The notes below the pieces were generated by a model, which was not told where the DNA came from, ran no database searches, and was given only the letters and a program-made list of their open reading frames with translations. Source: Maribacter sp. ACAM166 (GTDB taxonomy: Bacteria; Bacteroidota; Bacteroidia; Flavobacteriales; Flavobacteriaceae). From it: a DNA stretch of 36,973 nt. The position numbers and the translations under genes were made by a program. The stretch spans positions 1-36,973 of the forward strand of contig NZ_VAUW01000040.1 in the NCBI RefSeq assembly GCF_005771495.1. The letters run 5' to 3'. Positions 26,660 through 34,889 of the stretch are shown piece by piece. The number at the start of each line of letters is the position of its first letter. The first letter of the stretch is position 1.

Positions 26660-26690
26660 AAGCGACTCCGTTAGGAAGTCGCTTTTTTTA
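26660..26690. terminator. Terminator of the RNase G gene
   Basis: AAAAAAAGCGACT and AGTCGCTTTTTTT form a stem with an imperfect inner CC/GG extension around GTTA, immediately after the minus-strand RNase G stop at 26692. Confidence 0.75.
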
Positions 26691-26691
26691 C

Positions 26692-28239
26692 TTAATATAT
26701 TGTTTTACCTTCTTTATTTTTAAAACGGTATTCAAGATACGTATACGCATCACGTGGTTGTATTTTTATCCATCTTTTGTGTTCTAAGAACCATTTTGTT
26801 CTCAAAGATGGAAACCCTTTTGTGATATATGCCGCTATAAAGGGATGTATATTTAGAGTTATACTATTATCCTTTGCAGGTCCTTTAAGGAGTCTTTCAA
26901 GATCCACTGTAATTTTGTCTATTAAAACTATAGGTGCTTCGACCTCTTTTCCCGTATTATTTGGGTCCTCTTCGGTTGTTTTAATATTCATTTCAGGGCG
27001 TACCCTTTGTCGGGTAATTTGAATCAAACCAAATTTACTTGGGGGTAGTATTTTGTGTTTGGCGCGATCATCTTTCATCTCATCTCTAAGATGCTCAAAA
27101 AGCTTTTTTCTATGCTGTGATTTTATCATATCGATAAAATCTACGACAATAATGCCTCCCATATCACGCAGGCGCAATTGTCTTGCAATTTCTGATGCCG
27201 CCAATAAATTTACCTCTAGGGCAGTATCTTCTTGGTTTTTGGCTTTATTGGACCTATTACCACTGTTAACGTCTACCACGTGAAGTGCTTCAGTATGCTC
27301 TATAATTAAATAGGCTCCTTTGCTCATGGTAGCAGTACGGCCAAAAGACGTTTTAATTTGTCTTTCTATTCCAAATTTTTCAAAAATAGGTACGTTGGTG
27401 TCATAGTGCTTCACAATACTCTCCTTGTCAGGAGCGATTTCGGCCACATAGTCCTTAACTTCATTATATAAGGTGACATCATCTACATGAATACCTGTAT
27501 AGCTATCATTGAATACATCTCTCAAGATTGAGGATGCTCTGTTGAGTTCTACAAATACTTTTGAAGGTGTTTGAGCACGATATAATTTTTTACACATTGC
27601 TGTCCATTTGTTCAGCAAGTTTTCTAGATCTTTGTCCAGCTCCGCTACTTTTTGCCCTTCTGCAACTGTTCTAATAATTACACCAAATCCTTTTGGTTTA
27701 ATACTCTTCACTAGTCGTTTTAACCTGTCTTTCTCTTCCTTGCTCGCTATCTTTTGAGATACGGATACACGCTCTGAGAAAGGAACCATTACCAAATAAC
27801 GTCCTGCAATTGATAGCTCAGAACTAATTCTTGGTCCTTTAGTAGAGATAGGTTCTTTTACAATTTGAACCAATAGGGATTGGTTGGCTTTTATGACATC
27901 GGTAATAACACCGTTTTTATCAATATCGGTTTCGAACGGAAAGTTTTTTAAGGAATAATCCTTTAGTTTTCCGGCACTCACTTGCTTAATGAACTTAAGC
28001 ATTGAAGATAATTGGGGCCCAAGGTCATGATAATGCAAAAACGCATCTTTTTCATACCCTACATTAACGAATGCAGCGTTCAGACCAGTAACGGGTTTTC
28101 TGATTTTGGCGAGAAAAATATCACCTACGGAAAAATCGTTACTACTTTCTTCTTTATGCAGTTCAGTGAGTTTTCCGTCCTTTAGTAAGGCAAAGTCAAC
28201 GGCTTGGGAACTAGATCTTACGATTAATTCTCTATTCAC
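26692..28239 (-). CDS. rng: Ribonuclease G/E family endoribonuclease
   Basis: The 515-residue protein is a catalytic RNase E/G core without the long degradosome scaffold of E. coli RNase E. The N-terminal S1-like domain reads FLAKIRKPVTGLNAAFVNVG and EKDAFLHYHDLG. The DNase I-like catalytic part holds LHVVDVNSGNRS and GGIIVVDFIDM, the two magnesium-binding aspartates. The Zn-link region (normally CPxC after TRQRVRP) is TRQRVRPEMNIKTTEEDPNN, without cysteines. It cleaves AU-rich single-stranded RNA during rRNA and mRNA maturation. The gene follows HU and a 29-residue ORF on the same strand, with a terminator between. Confidence 0.95.
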   Translation of the reverse strand: MNRELIVRSSSQAVDFALLKDGKLTELHKEESSNDFSVGDIFLAKIRKPVTGLNAAFVNVGYEKDAFLHYHDLGPQLSSMLKFIKQVSAGKLKDYSLKNFPFETDIDKNGVITDVIKANQSLLVQIVKEPISTKGPRISSELSIAGRYLVMVPFSERVSVSQKIASKEEKDRLKRLVKSIKPKGFGVIIRTVAEGQKVAELDKDLENLLNKWTAMCKKLYRAQTPSKVFVELNRASSILRDVFNDSYTGIHVDDVTLYNEVKDYVAEIAPDKESIVKHYDTNVPIFEKFGIERQIKTSFGRTATMSKGAYLIIEHTEALHVVDVNSGNRSNKAKNQEDTALEVNLLAASEIARQLRLRDMGGIIVVDFIDMIKSQHRKKLFEHLRDEMKDDRAKHKILPPSKFGLIQITRQRVRPEMNIKTTEEDPNNTGKEVEAPIVLIDKITVDLERLLKGPAKDNSITLNIHPFIAAYITKGFPSLRTKWFLEHKRWIKIQPRDAYTYLEYRFKNKEGKTIY

Positions 28240-28360
28240 CTGAATATATTTTTAGTTGTCCCAGCTAAACAAAGGGGGACGAACTGATTAAACAATACCA
28301 AAAACAAATACTATTGTACCTGCCGAAATCCAATGTATGGATTTCTATGTCAAAGAACGT

Positions 28361-28396
28361 AAAAAAGAAAAAGTAGTTAAAAAACTACTTTTTCTT
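28361..28396 (-). terminator. Perfect 14-bp hairpin terminator overlapping a stop codon
   Basis: AAGAAAAAGTAGTT (28365-28378) pairs with AACTACTTTTTCTT (28383-28396) around AAAA. On the minus strand it is followed by six T. The TAG stop of the 29-residue gene (28385-28387) lies in the stem. It ends the HU/small-protein transcript. Confidence 0.75.
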
Positions 28397-28474
28397 GTGT
28401 CGGTTAGCTCTTCTACGCTTCTTGCGCTTATGTGTAGCTACCTTATGTCTCTTTCTTTTTTTACCACTGGGCAT
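28385..28474 (-). CDS. 29-residue highly basic AURKAIP1/COX24 (mS38/bS22-like) protein
   Basis: The minus strand encodes MPSGKKRKRHKVATHKRKKR followed by RRANRHKKK, 29 residues of which 18 are Lys or Arg. The KxRxKxxxHKxxKRRRxxR pattern resembles the AURKAIP1/COX24 domain, found at the C-terminus of mitochondrial ribosomal protein mS38 and in small bacterial proteins bound to ribosomal RNA. It lies 21 bases downstream of the HU gene and ends in a terminator, so it is probably made with HU. A ribosomal or RNA-binding role is an inference from this resemblance and composition. Confidence 0.75.
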   Translation of the reverse strand: MPSGKKRKRHKVATHKRKKRRRANRHKKK

Positions 28475-28495
28475 AAAGTTCTTTTTTTAAGTTAA

Positions 28496-28786
28496 TTATT
28501 TTACGTGTACATTGCTCTTAACTCCTTCTACAAAAACCTTTGCAGGTTTAAATGCTGGAATGTTGTGAGCGGGTATTTTAATTGTTGTGTTCTTGGAAAT
28601 ATTTCTACCGGTCTTTTCAGCTCGAGTTTTGACAATAAAACTTCCAAAGCCTCTAAGGTAAACATTATCACCGCTTTCTAGTGATGTTTTTACCTCTTCC
28701 ATAAAGGATTCAACTGTAGCTTGTACATCTCCTTTTTCAATTCCCAGTTTATCTGAGATTTTCGATACAATTTCCGCTTTCGTCAT
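28496..28786 (-). CDS. HU-family DNA-binding protein
   Basis: The 96-residue protein has the HU/IHF fold: TKAEIVSKISDKLGIEKGDV, FMEEVKTSLESGDNVYLRGF, GSFIVKTRAEKTGRN and KIPAHNIPAFKPAK with the DNA-intercalating proline of the beta arm. It bends and compacts DNA. The promoter on the minus strand has TATATTTG at 28832-28825. It is divergent from mutY, the neighbour also seen around the gld cluster of other flavobacteria. Confidence 0.95.
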   Translation of the reverse strand: MTKAEIVSKISDKLGIEKGDVQATVESFMEEVKTSLESGDNVYLRGFGSFIVKTRAEKTGRNISKNTTIKIPAHNIPAFKPAKVFVEGVKSNVHVK

Positions 28787-28824
28787 CTTTGAATATTAAA
28801 TTTTCTGTATGTTTTTTCGGGTTG

Positions 28825-28832
28825 CAAATATA
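28825..28832 (-). promoter_or_regulatory. -7 box TATATTTG of the HU promoter
   Basis: A perfect TAnnTTTG match on the minus strand, 38 bases before the HU ATG; a TTG lies about 15 bases upstream. The divergent mutY may use TACTTTTA at 28887-28894. Confidence 0.55.
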
Positions 28833-28913
28833 TAAATTAAATTCAATCTTTCTTTCTAATAGGTTAATTTTAAGTATATAAACTGTTACTTTTATGACTT
28901 AGTATTCAAGAGT

Positions 28914-29963
28914 ATGTCGTTTTCGGGTAAAATTTTGAAATGGTACAGGCAAAATAAGCGTTCGTTGCCTTGGCGTGAGACTATAGATCCATATAAAATT
29001 TGGCTTTCTGAAATCATTTTGCAACAGACGCGAGTTGCACAGGGTACACCATATTACTTAAGGTTTGTTGAGACTTTTCCGTCGGTGAGGGATATGGCGA
29101 ATGCCAAGGAAGAAGAGGTTTTAAAATTATGGCAAGGTTTAGGGTATTATTCTAGGGCTAGGAATCTGCACGCTACGGCAAAAATTGTGGTCAACGAGTA
29201 CGATGCGGTATTTCCAAATAATTATAAGGAATTATTAAAGTTGAAAGGCGTTGGTGATTACACTGCTAGTGCTATATCTTCTATTTGTTATAATGAAGCT
29301 CAAGCAGTTGTTGATGGTAATGTTTATAGAGTTTTGGCCAGATATTTCGGTGTACACACACCTATTAATAGCACCGAGGGTATTAAGTATTTTAAAACGT
29401 TAGCCCAAAGGGTTATGGATGCTAATGAAATTAGGGATTATAACCAAGGAATAATGGAATTTGGCGCAATACATTGCACACCTAAAAAGCCTTTTTGCTT
29501 AGACTGTCCCTTAAATGAAAGCTGTGTGTCATTACAGGCGGGTACCGTTAATCAATTACCCATAAAACTAAAGAAGACCAAAGTCAGAGATCGGTATTTT
29601 AATTATTTAGTGCCAATATATAAGGATACATCTGGCAATCTGTTTACAAGTCTTCAAAAACGCGAAGGCAAAGGGATTTGGCAAAACTTATGGGAATTCC
29701 CTTTACTGGAGGCAACTTCTAACTTGGAAATAGATGCTATTAATTCTAGGTATAAAGAAATACTAGGAGAAATAGGGAAGGTTGAAATATTAGATTATAA
29801 TGACACCCCTATTTTACATAAGCTGTCACACCAAAATTTACATACTAAATTTTGGATTTTGAATACCAATAACGAAATTCCTAACAAAGTTTTACATCAC
29901 TCTTTAAATGAATATCCGGTACCGGTTTTAATAGCAGATTTTATTAAAGCATTTAAATTTTAG
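28914..29963 (+). CDS. mutY: A/G-specific adenine glycosylase
   Basis: The 349-residue base-excision repair enzyme removes adenine opposite 8-oxoguanine. The catalytic Glu33 lies in WLSEIILQQTRV. The helix-hairpin-helix is LKGVGDYTASAIS, followed by Asp134 (AVVDGNVYRVLAR). The [4Fe-4S] cysteines are Cys188, 195, 198 and 204 (C-x6-C-x2-C-x5-C). The C-terminal NUDIX-like domain (about 225-349: RYFNYLVPIYKDTSGNLFTS, GIWQNLWEFPLLE) recognises 8-oxoG. All key residues are intact. It is followed by ssb, gldE and gldD. Confidence 0.97.
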   Translation: MSFSGKILKWYRQNKRSLPWRETIDPYKIWLSEIILQQTRVAQGTPYYLRFVETFPSVRDMANAKEEEVLKLWQGLGYYSRARNLHATAKIVVNEYDAVFPNNYKELLKLKGVGDYTASAISSICYNEAQAVVDGNVYRVLARYFGVHTPINSTEGIKYFKTLAQRVMDANEIRDYNQGIMEFGAIHCTPKKPFCLDCPLNESCVSLQAGTVNQLPIKLKKTKVRDRYFNYLVPIYKDTSGNLFTSLQKREGKGIWQNLWEFPLLEATSNLEIDAINSRYKEILGEIGKVEILDYNDTPILHKLSHQNLHTKFWILNTNNEIPNKVLHHSLNEYPVPVLIADFIKAFKF

Positions 29964-29971
29964 TACTTTTG
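29964..29971 (+). promoter_or_regulatory. -7 box TACTTTTG before ssb
   Basis: A perfect TAnnTTTG match, starting just after the mutY stop and 19 bases before the ssb ATG, so ssb-gldE-gldD may have its own start besides read-through from mutY. Confidence 0.45.
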
Positions 29972-29990
29972 ATTTTTATACATTTATACT

Positions 29991-30452
29991 ATGAGTGGGA
30001 CATTAAATAAGGTGATGCTGATTGGGCATCTAGGGGATGAAGTAAAAATGCATTATTTTGAAGGTGGAGGCAGTATTGGTAGATTTCCTATTGCCACAAA
30101 TGAATCGTATACAAACAAATCTACTGGAGAGCGTGTTACCAATACCGATTGGCATAATATTGTTGTTCGAAACAAGGCTGCAGAAATTTGTGAAAAATAC
30201 CTTAGTAAAGGTGATAAAGTATATGTTGAAGGTAGGCTGAAGAACCGTCAATGGCAAGGTGAGGACGGTAATACAAGATATACCACAGAGGTACATGTTC
30301 AAGAATTTACTTTTTTGACTACCAAAAAAGAAAGTACTACAAACGAAGGTGGTTCAGCTTCAAACACTCAAACTACAGGGAACGGTAATAAGACGCCACT
30401 TAAAGACTCAACTCCATTAGGCCAAACGGCCGAGGATGACCTCCCATTCTAA
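29991..30452 (+). CDS. ssb: Single-stranded DNA-binding protein
   Basis: The 153-residue protein has an OB fold: LNKVMLIGHLGDEVKMHYFE, GRFPIATNESY, TDWHNIVVRNKAAEICEKYL, GDKVYVEGRLKNRQW, and YTTEVHVQEFTFL. A disordered linker (Ser/Thr/Asn/Gly-rich, about 110-145) leads to the acidic tip EDDLPF that docks repair and replication proteins. It coats single-stranded DNA as a tetramer. It lies 27 bases after mutY and 20 bases before gldE. Confidence 0.96.
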   Translation: MSGTLNKVMLIGHLGDEVKMHYFEGGGSIGRFPIATNESYTNKSTGERVTNTDWHNIVVRNKAAEICEKYLSKGDKVYVEGRLKNRQWQGEDGNTRYTTEVHVQEFTFLTTKKESTTNEGGSASNTQTTGNGNKTPLKDSTPLGQTAEDDLPF

Positions 30453-30472
30453 TAATAAATAAACAGAAACTA

Positions 30473-31801
30473 TTGGACCCAGACCCCTTACCGTTTTTAG
30501 TGACTTCTTTAGTTGTGAGCGGTGTATTTGCAATAAATATAATCGTATTATGTGTATTGCTTCTTTGCTCGGCCCTTGTATCTGGTGCTGAGGTAGCTTT
30601 ATTCGGTCTTTCTCCAACAGAAATTAAGGAGCTGCAAGATGAGAAATCAGCAAAAAGTAATATACTTATTATGTTACTTGAACGTCCTAAAAAACTATTG
30701 GCAACAATTTTGATAGCCAACAATGCTATAAATATTGGCATAGTTCTTTTGTTTAGTATGATTGGCGATACCCTTTTTTCGGATGTGAACCACGTATTGT
30801 TTGGTGTTGTGTCTGTCCGTTTTTTATTAGAAGTAGTGGTGGCGACATTTCTTATTCTAATGTTCGGTGAGATTTTACCTAAAGTGTATGCAAATAGAAA
30901 TAGAATGAGTTTTTCACACCTCATGGCATTTCCCTTACGTATTTTAGATTTTCTCTTTTCACCATTGAGCCTACCAATGCGCTCAGGAACATTGTTTTTA
31001 TATAACAAATTAGGAAAGCAGAAATCAAACTTAAGTATTGATCATTTATCTCAAGCGCTAGGTTTGACCTCTCATGGTGATACCACGAAAGAAGAAAAGA
31101 AAATTTTAGAAGGTATTGTAACGTTTGGTACTACAGATACCAAACAGGTGATGAGGCCTCGTATCGATATTTTTGCCCTAAATGAACAATTGAAATTTCT
31201 AGAAGTTCTTGGTGAAATTAAAAAGAATGGTTATTCTCGTATTCCGGTATTTGCAGAGAATATCGACACGGTAAAAGGAGTGTTATATGTGAAAGACCTT
31301 TTACCATATTTAGATAGAAAGACCTTTAATTGGATGACTTTAATACGTGAGCCTTACTTTGTGCCTGAGAACAAGAAATTGGATGATTTATTGGCCGATT
31401 TCCAGGAAAAAAAGAATCATTTAGCTATTGTCGTCGATGAATATGGTGGTACTTCTGGGTTGGTGACGTTAGAAGATATTATTGAAGAGATTGTTGGCGA
31501 TATAAGTGATGAATTTGATGATGAGGATTTGATTTTCTCAAAACTGGACGATTTCAACTACGTTTTTGAAGGCAAAACACAGCTAAAAGATTTTTACAGG
31601 GTGATACGGTTAGAGAATAGCGAAATCTTTGAGGAAAATAAGGGCGAGTCAGAAACCTTGGCCGGATTTGTTTTAGAAAAAGCAGGGAGCTTTCCTAAAC
31701 GAGGTGAAAAGATACAGTTTGAATCTTACACCTTTATAGTGGAGGCTTTGGATAAAAAGAGATTAAAACAAATAAAAGTAACTTTGCCCCATGAAGAGTA
31801 A
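30473..31801 (+). CDS. gldE: Gliding motility-associated protein GldE (CNNM/CorC-like)
   Basis: The 442-residue protein starts at TTG 30473 (DPDPLPFLVTSLVVSGVF). It has a CNNM/DUF21 membrane domain with about four helices (residues 15-170: LLCSALVSGAEVALFGLSPTE, LLATILIANNAINIGIVLLF, LMFGEILPKVYANRNRM). Two CBS motifs follow (about 220-340: VMRPRIDIFALNE, GYSRIPVFAEN, KNHLAIVVDEYGGTSGLVTLEDI), then a CorC_HlyC domain (about 355-440). The family includes magnesium/cobalt efflux proteins; the gldD neighbour with an 11-base overlap identifies it as GldE, needed for full gliding in F. johnsoniae. Confidence 0.93.
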   Translation: MDPDPLPFLVTSLVVSGVFAINIIVLCVLLLCSALVSGAEVALFGLSPTEIKELQDEKSAKSNILIMLLERPKKLLATILIANNAINIGIVLLFSMIGDTLFSDVNHVLFGVVSVRFLLEVVVATFLILMFGEILPKVYANRNRMSFSHLMAFPLRILDFLFSPLSLPMRSGTLFLYNKLGKQKSNLSIDHLSQALGLTSHGDTTKEEKKILEGIVTFGTTDTKQVMRPRIDIFALNEQLKFLEVLGEIKKNGYSRIPVFAENIDTVKGVLYVKDLLPYLDRKTFNWMTLIREPYFVPENKKLDDLLADFQEKKNHLAIVVDEYGGTSGLVTLEDIIEEIVGDISDEFDDEDLIFSKLDDFNYVFEGKTQLKDFYRVIRLENSEIFEENKGESETLAGFVLEKAGSFPKRGEKIQFESYTFIVEALDKKRLKQIKVTLPHEE

Positions 31802-32348
31802 ATCATTGATAGCACTTGTAATACTAATATTTTTAGTAGTTAGTTGTCAAGATGAGCCACTTCCAAAACCAAAGGCTAAAATGCGCTTAGAGTATCCACA
31901 GGGTGAGTTGGCAGATTTGGAAACCGAAAATTTTAGTTTTAAGTATAATCAATTAGCTAACCCCGAGTTGAATGGTGAAAAAGCTTTTACCATTGCATAT
32001 CCAGATATGAATGGTGCTATTTTTCTTAGCTATAAGAAAGTTGAAAATAATTTAGACAAGCTAATCAATGATTCAAAACGACTAAGCTATGAGCATGCCT
32101 CTAAAGCAGATAATATAGTAGAGCAACCATATATGAACCCTACTGATAATGTATATGGGGCGTTGTTTGAGGTGCAGGGTAATGCCGCTTCACAGGCACA
32201 GTTTTTTGTAACCGATAGTACGAGCCATTTTTTGACAGGTTCTGTATACTTTTACACCAAGCCTAATTATGATTCTATTTTACCCGCAGCTTCTTACCTT
32301 CAAAATGATATCAGGGGAATTATTGAGACCCTGAGATGGAAAAATTAA
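31791..32348 (+). CDS. gldD: Gliding motility lipoprotein GldD
   Basis: The 185-residue protein has a lipoprotein signal peptide (LIFLVVSC, Cys19, followed by QDEPLPKPKAKMRLEYPQGE). The mature part fits GldD: Lys-Pro-rich stretch, MRLEYP, FSFKYN, TGSVYFYTKPNYDSILPA, and a short C-terminal helix RGIIETLRW. GldD is an essential lipoprotein of the gliding/T9SS-linked machinery. Its start lies inside the end of gldE (11-base overlap). The stretch before it (TAACTTTG at 31779-31786) also matches a -7 box, probably by chance. Confidence 0.93.
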   Translation: MKSKSLIALVILIFLVVSCQDEPLPKPKAKMRLEYPQGELADLETENFSFKYNQLANPELNGEKAFTIAYPDMNGAIFLSYKKVENNLDKLINDSKRLSYEHASKADNIVEQPYMNPTDNVYGALFEVQGNAASQAQFFVTDSTSHFLTGSVYFYTKPNYDSILPAASYLQNDIRGIIETLRWKN

Positions 32349-32358
32349 TGAAAGAATT

Positions 32359-33306
32359 ATGACAGCAAAGCATATTTCAGAATGTCATGAACGAATAAAA
32401 CCTTATGTACACAATACAGCTGTACTGACTTCGAGATTAATTGATAAGGAAGTAGAGGCCAATCTCTTCTTTAAATGTGAAAATTTTCAGCGAGCTGGCG
32501 CCTACAAAATGAGAGGCGCTACCAATGCTATTTTGCAATTAACAGACCAGCAGAAGAAAAATGGCGTGGTGACACATTCATCAGGAAATTTTGCCCAAGC
32601 ACTATCTCTGGCTGCTCAAAGTGTTGGGGTAATTGCACATATCGTAATGCCCAACACCGCTCCAGAGGTAAAGAAAGTGGGGGTAAGGGAATATGGTGGT
32701 AAGATTTATGAGTGTGAACCTACAGTTGAAGCTAGACAAGCTTTGGCCGATGCAATTGCAGTAAGTACAGGTGCAACGTTCATCCATCCATCCAATGACG
32801 AAAATGTAATACTAGGGCAAGGAACTGCGGCAATTGAACTTTTACAGGAACAACCTGATTTAGATTTTATTTTTTGCCCCATAGGTGGTGGTGGATTAAT
32901 AGCCGGTTCTGCGTTGGCAGTAAAATATTTTGGCAACAGTTGTGAAGTTTTGGGAGGAGAGCCGTTTGAGGCCGATGATGCCTATCGTTCGTTGATTAGT
33001 GGTAAGATTGAGGGAAATAAAACTGTAAATACGATAGCTGACGGGCTCAAAACTACTTTGGGTGACAAAAATTTTCCTATTATAAAAGAGCTTGTCAGCG
33101 ATATTATACGGGTAAAGGAAGAAGAAATAATAGCAGCAATGCGGTTGGTATGGGAACGTATGAAAATTATCATAGAGCCATCAAGCGCTGTTACTGTTGC
33201 TGCGGTAATTAGACAATCAAAAGAAAATTCTAAGATTCTGCAAAACAAAAATGTCGGCATAATAATTTCTGGCGGAAACGTCGATTTAGCGAAACTACCT
33301 TTTTAA
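32359..33306 (+). CDS. PLP-dependent serine racemase / threonine-serine dehydratase-like enzyme
   Basis: The 315-residue fold-type II PLP enzyme has the PLP lysine in NFQRAGAYKMRGATNAI. The phosphate-binding and re-face residues are VVTHSSGNFAQALSLAA (serine racemase-type SSGN, but Phe replaces the His after Asn). The Gly-rich loop is FCPIGGGGLIAGSALA, and the metal-site region is GGEPFEADDAY, as in serine racemase. TIADGLKTTLG is another shared block. It could racemise or deaminate serine, or act on threonine or hydroxyaspartate; the sequence does not decide. It lacks the regulatory ACT domain of IlvA, so it is the short catabolic or racemase type. It is read with gldD (10-base gap), probably as a passenger. 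Confidence 0.82.
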   Translation: MTAKHISECHERIKPYVHNTAVLTSRLIDKEVEANLFFKCENFQRAGAYKMRGATNAILQLTDQQKKNGVVTHSSGNFAQALSLAAQSVGVIAHIVMPNTAPEVKKVGVREYGGKIYECEPTVEARQALADAIAVSTGATFIHPSNDENVILGQGTAAIELLQEQPDLDFIFCPIGGGGLIAGSALAVKYFGNSCEVLGGEPFEADDAYRSLISGKIEGNKTVNTIADGLKTTLGDKNFPIIKELVSDIIRVKEEEIIAAMRLVWERMKIIIEPSSAVTVAAVIRQSKENSKILQNKNVGIIISGGNVDLAKLPF

Positions 33307-33326
33307 GGATATTCTGTTGACAAAAT

Positions 33327-34500
33327 ATGTCTAAGCAGAAAAATCTATTTAAGAAGAAGATGTTTACAATTGCATCGGTTGTAGAGATTCTTGTTCTTAG
33401 TGTATTTCTATTTACGTCTTTAAGTCCGCAGTTTGGAGGCAAGTCTACAAAAGCGCAAAAGGAGCGTCATCTAATTATGTCAGTGGAAAGTTTATAAAAG
33501 TTGGAGGTGTAGATTCTAATTTAAGTTTGAAGGATGTACTTACAATCTTAAAGGGCTATTTCTCAACACACCCAAAAACAATTCCTAATCATAATATAAC
33601 AGCAGAAAAAATTGATTCGTCTGTAATTGCATATTACGCAGGTAATACGCGTTTAATTTGGTTTGGGTAATAAACATTTCTATTGCAGACTTCGGGCAAG
33701 AATATTCTAATTGATTCAATGTTTGGGGATGTTCCTGCACCGAATCCTATTTTGGGAACATCGCATTTTAGTAAAAAACTTCCAATAGGTATTGAAAAAC
33801 TCCCGAAGATAGATGGGGTGATATTCTCGCATAATCATTATTACCATCTAGATTATGACTCGATAATGCTTTTAAAAGCTAAAGTTAATCGGTTTTTTAC
33901 TCTGCTAGGGTTAGGAGTTCATTTAACCGCTTAGGGAGTACCTGAAAATAATATAGAAGAATTGGATTGGTGGGATAAAACTAATTTTTTCGACATAGAA
34001 CTTGTGTGTACGCCAGCCCAACATTTTTCAGGAAGAGGTCTAAATGATAAGGCAATACATTATGGAGTTCTTGTATAATTGATAACGGTGATGACAATTT
34101 ATTCTTTAGTTGTGATAGTGTATATGGTCCCCATTTTATTGAAATAAGGGAAAAACACAGGCCATTTGATTTTGCAATGATGGAATGTGGGCAGTATAAT
34201 AAACTATGGAAATAAATTTACATGATACCAGAGGAAACCGTTCAAGCTAGTGTAGACGTAAAAGCAAAACGTATAATACCGATACATTGGGGTGCTTTTA
34301 AATTCGCAATGCATCCTTGGGCGGAGCAAAGTGTGCATGTATCTATAAAAGCAAAAGAACTTGGTGTTGACATGATTATAACAAAAATTAGTCAGCCATT
34401 TTATTTAGATGAAAATTCAACCACTATGGAAGAATGGTGGTTGAATTTTAAACTTTTTTCTATTGGGTATTTAAAATTTCTTGCGCTTTTTCGATGCTAG
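33327..34500 (+). pseudogene. Decayed metallo-beta-lactamase-fold hydrolase (UlaG/NAPE-PLD-like)
   Basis: Three forward frames together encode most of one MBL-fold hydrolase. The N-terminus with a membrane helix (33327-33487) ends at a stop; from about 33463 the shifted frame goes on with NYVSGKFIKVGG. A tandem TAA TAA (33668-33673) follows IWFG, where the family has His-Ser. Then come TFLLQTSGKNILIDS, FSHNHYYHLDY (the expected SHDHYDHLDY metal site has lost two Asp), an in-frame TAG (33932), CTPAQHFSGRGLNDKA, a frameshift near 34055, DNLFFSCDSVYGPHF, a TAA (34213), and IPEETVQAS...IPIHWGAFKFAMHPW. At least five premature stops, two frameshifts and several ligand losses leave no function. The last frame overlaps the antisense lipoprotein gene. 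Confidence 0.9.
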
Positions 34501-34882
34501 AATTAATATCGGCTTTTACCTTATTAACTTTATCCTCTTCTTCTTTCAGCCATTTCTTTTTTTCTTCAGAAAGTTCTTTGCCCTTCATGATTTCTTCTAC
34601 ATCAAAACGATTGCCAAAACCCTGCATCCAATCCATCATCGCCTTATTAGCATCTTGTAAATCTTTCATTGCTTTTGCTTCAATAGATTCTGCACCAAGA
34701 GAATCTGCTATCGGCTTTAATTGACCAACTAATTTACCTAGGGTTCCCATTTTGGGCATAACCTCATCATGGATATTCATTACCTCTTCCATTTGTGAAG
34801 GTTCTTCGACTTTTTTTTCTTCCTTGCAGGATGAACCACTAAGTAAGCAGGCTGTAAATAGTACTAGTAAAATATATTTCAT
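34460..34882 (-). CDS. Small helical lipoprotein of unknown function
   Basis: The 140-residue product has a lipoprotein signal peptide (LVLFTACLLSGSSC, Cys19) followed by KEEKKVEEPSQMEEV. The mature part is nearly all alpha-helix with charged Lys/Glu runs (KGKELSEEKKKWLKEEEDKV) and repeated Met-rich amphipathic segments (MNIHDEVMPKMGTLGKL). I recognise the type (common in Flavobacteriaceae, often unnamed) but not a function. It is the second gene after the HMA protein (seven-base gap). Its 3' end runs into the pseudogene on the other strand. Confidence 0.75.
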   Translation of the reverse strand: MKYILLVLFTACLLSGSSCKEEKKVEEPSQMEEVMNIHDEVMPKMGTLGKLVGQLKPIADSLGAESIEAKAMKDLQDANKAMMDWMQGFGNRFDVEEIMKGKELSEEKKKWLKEEEDKVNKVKADINSSIEKAQEILNTQ

Positions 34883-34889
34883 TTGATTT

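Noticed and set aside
30400..31008. 202-codon minus-strand frame opposite ssb/gldE
   Set aside because: Lies wholly opposite the real genes ssb and gldE and has no recognisable domain; likely a shadow frame.
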